Part shown: in pieces, positions 51,963-64,000 of the stretch
Numbering within the stretch: position 1 is the stretch's first letter
How the letters are laid out: each line of letters begins with the position of its first letter
From: Trichoplax sp. H2
Taxonomy: Eukaryota > Placozoa > Uniplacotomia > Trichoplacea
Reading direction: 5' to 3'
Length of the DNA: 64,000 bases
Assembly (NCBI GenBank): GCA_003344405.1
Contig: NOWV01000027.1
Coordinates: forward strand, 434,001 to 498,000
The notes under the pieces: generated by a model
Told to the model about the DNA's origin: nothing
Seen by the model: the letters and a program-made list of their open reading frames with translations, nothing else
The model's database searches: none
Position numbers and translations under genes: made by a program

Positions 51963-53080
51963 ACTTGCCGAATGTTGTATATTTGTGGACTAAAGTATGT
52001 AGTCTAACGTTACAATCGCGTGGTAACATAATGATACGATTGTTATTGTATTTATCATCCTAATCTGCATGCGTACAATATTAATTTATTACTTATAATT
52101 ATATTATTATTCCAGAACCTGTATGCAACAAGTCTAAATATATATATGATAATTTATGCGGTGATTTTTCAGGAGTATTGAAATAACCAATTATATTTAT
52201 TGTAATTAATATTTTTTGGATACAAATGAAACTTTCTGAATGATAATTATCACTTGTGTTACTTAATCTATATAAATTCACTTAAAGCCCGAAGTCAGTT
52301 GAAACTTTTTTTCTCTTGGATTATTATTGGACTCAGCTTCGATAATTATAATAAGTACTGCCGTCCTGATACATTATAACTCCTAAATTGTACAGTATAC
52401 GACTACGTTGTTAACTTTCAAAATGGAAATGATTGAAATCTGATTTGATACACGTATACCATCATGTTATCGATCATACCAACTGAAACTTATAATATTA
52501 TGTTTGTACTTCACGCTAGTGTACCATTTTATTCTATTAGTAAGTAATTTGTGGATATTGCTCGTGGTAGAAGTAAGATAATTACGCATATTGTGTAAAT
52601 CTATATAATTTGTACAGCTTATAACAAATTAAAATGCTTTGTAATTATGAGTCTTGTTAATCGATTTGGTTCGGAAAATATGTAGTAATATTTTACATCA
52701 TTAAATAAAATTAAATACGGAAGCTCACAGCGATGGTGAAAAATTTTCTCGAAACTTCTCATATTGATGATTGGCATGGATAACTACGGCTTTAAATTTC
52801 ACACAGATCATTTTGCCGTGGTATGCATATTGCACAGTCCTATTATCATTAATTACGTATATCATTCCGTGCGCTATGGCGCTAAAAATATTGATCAATA
52901 TCAGCAACCATACCCTTTAAATTAAAATTTAATTTATCAACTTAATGTATCATGAAAGATAGAATTCAGCCAGCGATTAGAATTACGATAGTATATTTGG
53001 AATTAGTCCATTGTTATGACGATTACTTGATGTTATCTATCAAATCTACTTTATCATTCATGAACAATAACTTCATGACT
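51963..53080. other. Spacer between convergent thioesterase and PEX6 genes
   Basis: AT-rich, presumably 3' untranslated DNA of both genes. No supported coding sequence. Confidence 0.5.
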
Positions 53081-59046
<5,966 letters not shown>

Positions 59047-60082
59047 GATGAATGGTTATAATTTGTGCTACACTATGCAGGGCGCGTAAAATTGGCAATT
59101 GGCCGATTTCGGATAGGTACGTATCCACTGGTATTGGTAGAATCAAGGATATTTGAAGTCTTTTTGCTAATTTTAAGCTGTCACCAGGCTATTCCAACAA
59201 CATGAAAAGCATTCTCAGGCTTCACAACCCTAGTATAATTTGGAAATAAGTTGATCCGGTGAGCCCATATAAACTGGCCAACATTAAGTAAGATCTTAAT
59301 TATTGTATTACTGGTATAATAAAATCATCATACCTGACAAGCTCCTCATCCAGCTTGAGCTCGCAAATGTTAGAGTACAGTCAATTGCTCTTTCTTCGAT
59401 CAAGCCACAAGCTTGTCCCGAGGAATCCCAAGTTGATCTATATCCTACTGTAGTACTGTACGTATACGCTATACACTACGATTAATCTTAAGATTACTAT
59501 AAATATTAGCAGTTACTTCAACTTACATGACATAAATCGATAGGAGATCATGAATTAATTAATCCTTCCAATAATTAATTCGATCAGAGTAATTTCAAGT
59601 GTGCGCTGCAGTCTCTAGGGGGTGGCACAGAGCAAAATTTCAGCTCGAAGTCCGATTGTTCAGCCACGTGACTGTACAGTGTACAGTACAGCACGGTACA
59701 GTAATGACTGTAAGCGGGTGATACCAGGTACTGTACTGTACAGTACAGTGTACAGTACAGTGTACGGTATGTATTTTACAGTCTTCAGTCCGACCTATTG
59801 TACACTGTACACTGTGAGTGGACAGTACACATTACCAACTTGGTCAAGGTCTTCCAGTAACTCTTGTACTGTTCTGTATGACTACAGTATCTCACCACTA
59901 CCCTGGTGTTATTAGTGGTATACTGGCTGGAAGCTTGATAGCTGCTGATGGCCCAGGTCTAAATGCAAAATTACATCAATAACTGCCAATATTTCATCGG
60001 ATATTCAACGTTACACAGCAGCGATTTGTCTAGTTTTCCAATTCAGCCCTCAAAACGTCAAAGATTAGGCTAAATTTACATC
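59047..60082. other. Divergent promoter region between PEX6 and ERCC2
   Basis: About 1 kb separates the two start codons, so both promoters should lie here. It includes a strong GTAC palindromic cluster at 59672-59825. The open frames in it are repeat-driven. Confidence 0.55.
59672..59825. repeat. GTAC palindromic repeat cluster
   Basis: ACTGTACTGTACAGTACAGT-type runs in the PEX6/ERCC2 divergent interval, about 260 bases upstream of the ERCC2 start. Confidence 0.8.
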
Positions 60083-63000
60083 ATGAAGTAAGCAAGAATC
60101 ACGAATTCAACGTATTTATGATATAGTGTTAAGACGAGATGTATGAGTATTTACAATTGTTTGCTACAGAACGATACTGTCATGGTTATTATCAATAGAA
60201 TTCAATTCCACGAAGGCAATAGCATCATTTACGGACTCTAATATTAGTGCATAGCAAACCATTATCGTTAATAGGATGATTGCCATAACCGTATTGATAT
60301 TTAAAAATTGTAATCTGAAGAATAGTACGTGCAATTGTTACAAGTAGCCAATCAATAGAGAATCTTTGCTATGCTGGAAGCGTGCATAGCTGCATTAAAT
60401 GAAATAGCTGCTGAAGGATAATTGCCAGTTGTAGCATCAAAATAGTTTCTGCAATTACAGACCAGTACTAACATGCAGAATTTCTAGTCTACCATTTGTC
60501 ATATAGTCTACTGCTACAGTAAAAATTAGAGATCCTCTCTATTAACAATCATAGTAGGAATAGGATTGCAGGTCAGAAAAAAGTCAAGTGTAGTGTTCAT
60601 CAGTAACTAATTAATATTAACTTAATCTACTACTACAGTTAGAATACTATTGCGAACGTTTGATATCAACTTACTAATCCATCATACCATTACAATAATT
60701 AATTACAGGCGGAAAATACGCTAGCAATCTGAATGATAAATTCCTTTACACTAAATAAGTTATATAGAATCTCCTAAAAGTAATGCATGTCCACGACTTT
60801 TGATAAGCTTATAATGATATCAGTCAAATACCGATATATGTATTTTGTGCTAAATTTGTTAATAAAATCTATTACAGGTTGAATATTGATGGCTTATTGG
60901 TCTATTTTCCCTATGATTATATCTATCCTGAACAATACTCATATATGTGTGAGCTCAAGCGAGCTCTTGATGCAAAGGTTAATATTGTTTACTATTATCT
61001 ATCATAATATTACACTAAACATTCATTATGCTAACTGAACTCATCATCAACTACTTCAATATATTAAACTCTCAAGATAAAGTTGCAACCAATAAAACCA
61101 TTTAGACATATAAATGGTAGCAATAGGAAGAAAAGTAGCTAAAAATTTAAATCATATCACTGCAATAATTTGACACTAGTATTTACTTATATATCATCGA
61201 ATTATGTCACCATTACGATCTGATTTGATATTGAAATAAAGGATCAGAATAGGGTATGATTGTAACTTAATAATTAGCAGCGAAAGTTAACGAAAAAATA
61301 TCCCTAAAAGGGATATTGTAATGGATGCTACAAGTATATCTTTTTCATTGTAGCATCCATGTACTGTTATCTAGCTTTATGATTGGATTCAGATCTTGGT
61401 AGAAGCATTGTGCTACTTAAACTATGTTTATTTTTACATCATGCGACCTTCATCGTCTGGTAAAGTTATAAAACAAAAGTTTTACTATAAAAATACATAT
61501 TAAAATAACTACTCTAGGAATCCAATGCTACAATTTAATATTAAAACGTGTATACAGTAATTATTTTTACTTTTGTAATATGTTTATAGAAATTCTATTA
61601 CTATCAACTACTGTATATATTTCGTATGTTAACCATTTTCAAATCCTGTTAATTCGCTATGCAACTCTCTATCCTTACTATGCAAAGTGGTCTCTTTAAT
61701 GCCAATATTTATTTCTAATATTTAAATTATAAATACTAGTTCATTGCCCACCACCTTGATGGCGGTAACTCATACCTAGCAGTAATTATAATTTCATGCG
61801 TACATTTTAGGAATTCAGTTTCGGTTACATTACTACGTAAAACAACATAATACGTACACTAATACAAAAAAGAGCGTGATATCATATATACATAATACAG
61901 TATAGTGCAGTTGTTATAAATATTTCATAATCTATCAAAATGTTTTATAATAAGTGGTATAGATCCTTACATGTTAGAATTACTTATTTATAGCAGTATA
62001 CAGTATAATTTTAAATTAAATCTCTAGTTTAACTAATTCTATACTCTAATTATAGGGCCACTGCGCTTTGGAGATGCCTTCAGGGACTGGTAAAACTATA
62101 TCCCTATTATCTTTAATTATAGCATATCAAAAGGTATAAATTGTTTCAGTAAATATACAACAACTTGTTAAGAACTTCTACATCATTATTTTAGCAATTT
62201 CTCACGTAACATGACCACAACCTAACTTTCACAGTATGGTAATAATTTAATGAATTACAAATTTATTTAAGGGAATCTCAATTTTGATCACTATAATCTC
62301 AGATCGTATTAATGGCGTTCAATTTTTCCTTGATATAGGTTTATCCGTTGCATATCACCAAATTAATATATTGTTCACGTACAGTACCAGAAATTGAGAA
62401 GGTAAATCTTGTAATCGTTCTTTCAATCATTTCTTTGACGTGTGAAATTTCAAATGCTTGTACAATTGGACAACTAATTCATTTTGTTGGACATAAAGAA
62501 TAACTTTTATTCTTAATATGCTTTCCAGGCGTTGGAAGAAATGAAAATTCTTCTCGAATACTACGAGAAACAAACCGGAGAAAAACAGAAATTTCTTGGA
62601 CTAGGTCTTAGTGCTCGTAAGAATCTTTGTATACACCCAGAGGTAGGCTACCACGCTAAAACTGTTGCTTTATGTACTAACTTTAGAGGGAATTAGTAAT
62701 TAGTATTTCATTTGCAGATCAGCAAAGAACGTGATGGTAAGGTTGTTGATGGCAGATGTCTTGGTTTAACTGCATCTTATGTACGTAGAAACCATCAACA
62801 AGATCGATCAGTAGAAGTTTGCAGCTTTTTTGAGGTATATTATTTCTAATTGCAATCTTCCATGTATTCAGTAAAGAAATTAGGTTAATGATTATATATA
62901 ATTGTATGCGATTTATATAACAAAATATTTATCAAATTATGTGGCTTCTCTGATAACATTATAGAAATTTGATACATTTGGTCGAGACTCTGTTTTACCT

Positions 63001-63935
63001 CCTGGAGTCTATAACCTGGTAAGATTTCTTAGTTGTATACTTTTCTGCACTAAATCTTATCAAATGGTAATAAATAATCTTTTCTATTCTTCTTAGGATG
63101 ACTTAAAAGACTTTGGTGCAAAACAAGGATGGTGTCCTTATTTTCTTGCTCGGCATTCAGTAAATAGAATATACTCGTATTATAATATGGACGTTTTAAT
63201 CAAATTTAAATTTAATTTATTACGGTATATCGTAGTGTTCGTTATAATTAAAATTTTTTATCTATTGTTCAATCTTAGTAATGATTTGTTAACTACAAGT
63301 ATGTAATAAAGTACTAAAGTGTATTATTTAATAGATCTTGCACGCAAATGTGGTGGTGTATAGCTATTATTACTTGCTAGATCCGAAAATTGCCGATTTA
63401 GTATCTAAGGAAATGTCTAAACAATCTGTAGTGGTCTTCGATGAAGCTCACAACATTGGTATCTGCCTTTGACTTCACAGCAACCAGATAATGCAAAATA
63501 TATCGCTACGTTTAAAACAAATTACAACTTAAATTTCGATCTTTCCGACTTCATCTAGATAACGTTTGCATTGAATCTATGACTGTAAAGATATCTAGAA
63601 AAACCATTGATAGATGCCAAACCGCCTTAGACGTTATGGATAAGAAAGTTAAAAAGTAAAATTTTTACCTTGCAATAACTATGTTCAATAGTTAAAAGTA
63701 TTTATCGACATTAGTGTTTAACCAAATTTTTTATACATCTCTTAACATATTATAAAGGATTAAGGAAACCGATAAAAAGAAACTTCAAGAAGAATACCGA
63801 AGATTAGTTGAAGGTATTTACTTAATACCGGATAAAACCATTGCTTTGTTAATGTACATTAATGATTGTCGTTAATTCAAGGACTTCGAGCTGCAAATGT
63901 ATCAAGAGAAACTGATATGATACTTGCCAATCCCG
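60083..63935 (+). CDS. ERCC2: TFIIH DNA helicase XPD (ERCC2), N-terminal part
   Basis: A 5'-3' superfamily 2 helicase with an iron-sulfur cluster, part of TFIIH, opening DNA in nucleotide excision repair. Exons in phase: 60083-60087, 60878-60977, 62056-62133, 62339-62401, 62529-62642, 62718-62834, 62965-63018, 63097-63159, 63335-63458, 63559-63655, 63758-63813, 63882-63935; the gene runs off the right edge after about 308 residues of roughly 760. The first coding exon is only ATGAA, completed by G from exon 2 to give [20 protein letters not shown], nearly the human start. Visible motifs: Walker A MPSGTGKT; four Fe-S cysteines in [26 protein letters not shown] and GWCPYF; motif [10 protein letters not shown]; then [19 protein letters not shown] in the Arch domain region. 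All residues expected so far are intact. Identification is firm. Confidence 0.96.
61297..61360. other. Two adjacent perfect hairpins in ERCC2 intron 2
   Basis: AATATCCC (61297-61304) pairs with GGGATATT (61310-61317) across a 5-base loop. Three bases later ATGGATGCTACAA (61321-61333) pairs perfectly with TTGTAGCATCCAT (61348-61360) across a 14-base loop. The host intron is 60978-62055. Confidence 0.85.
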
Positions 63936-64000
63936 GTAAAATATTATTATAAATTGATCTCTAGTTACATTATATCAATAAGGTATATAATTCACGATAC

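Overview
The window is AT-rich animal nuclear DNA. The genes are split by many short GT-AG introns (mostly about 50-400 bases, a few over 1 kb), and open-frame exons join in phase into recognisable eukaryotic proteins. A PTK7-type receptor with Ig domains and a tyrosine pseudokinase points to a metazoan. A gene roughly every 7 kb with short introns and compact gene sizes would suit an early-branching animal such as a placozoan. That placement is inference; nothing in the sequence proves the species.

Layout, left to right. 348-2051 (-): three in-phase exons of an unrecognised gene. 2052-6217: repeats and two 20-N gaps, where the assembly appears to carry the same locus twice. 6218-8800 (+): RCE1, the CAAX prenyl endopeptidase, 10 exons, 290 aa. 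9931-14866 (-): an 18-exon, 855-aa coiled-coil protein, probably CCDC170-like. 16583-21586 (+): TADA2B, 20 exons, 421 aa. 22763-28098 (-): a PTK7-like receptor with nine Ig-domain exons, one transmembrane helix and a pseudokinase; its signal-peptide exon is not settled (candidate near 31.0 kb). 28.1-35.7 kb: no convincing gene, but tandem duplications and GTAC-type repeats. 35720-39271 (-): a 12-exon, 589-aa protein that I do not recognise. 43687-44481 (-): an intronless Myb/SANT-like protein. 50931-51962 (+, perhaps from 50701): a double-hotdog acyl-CoA thioesterase of the ACOT7 type. 53081-59046 (-): PEX6, 25 exons, 1100 aa. 60083-63935 (+, running off the window): ERCC2/XPD, first 12 exons.

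Most neighbours form convergent or divergent pairs: RCE1 and the CCDC170-like gene, TADA2B and PTK7, and the thioesterase and PEX6 converge; the CCDC170-like gene and TADA2B, and PEX6 and ERCC2, diverge. The genes do not form one pathway; they are ordinary housekeeping and developmental genes side by side. The most unusual features are the PTK7 architecture, the unrecognised 589-aa gene, the thioesterase with both HGG motifs lost, the palindromic GTAC repeat family confined to non-coding DNA, two GC-AG introns, and the duplicated-haplotype assembly fault. I found no CRISPR array, rRNA, convincing tRNA or intact transposon.
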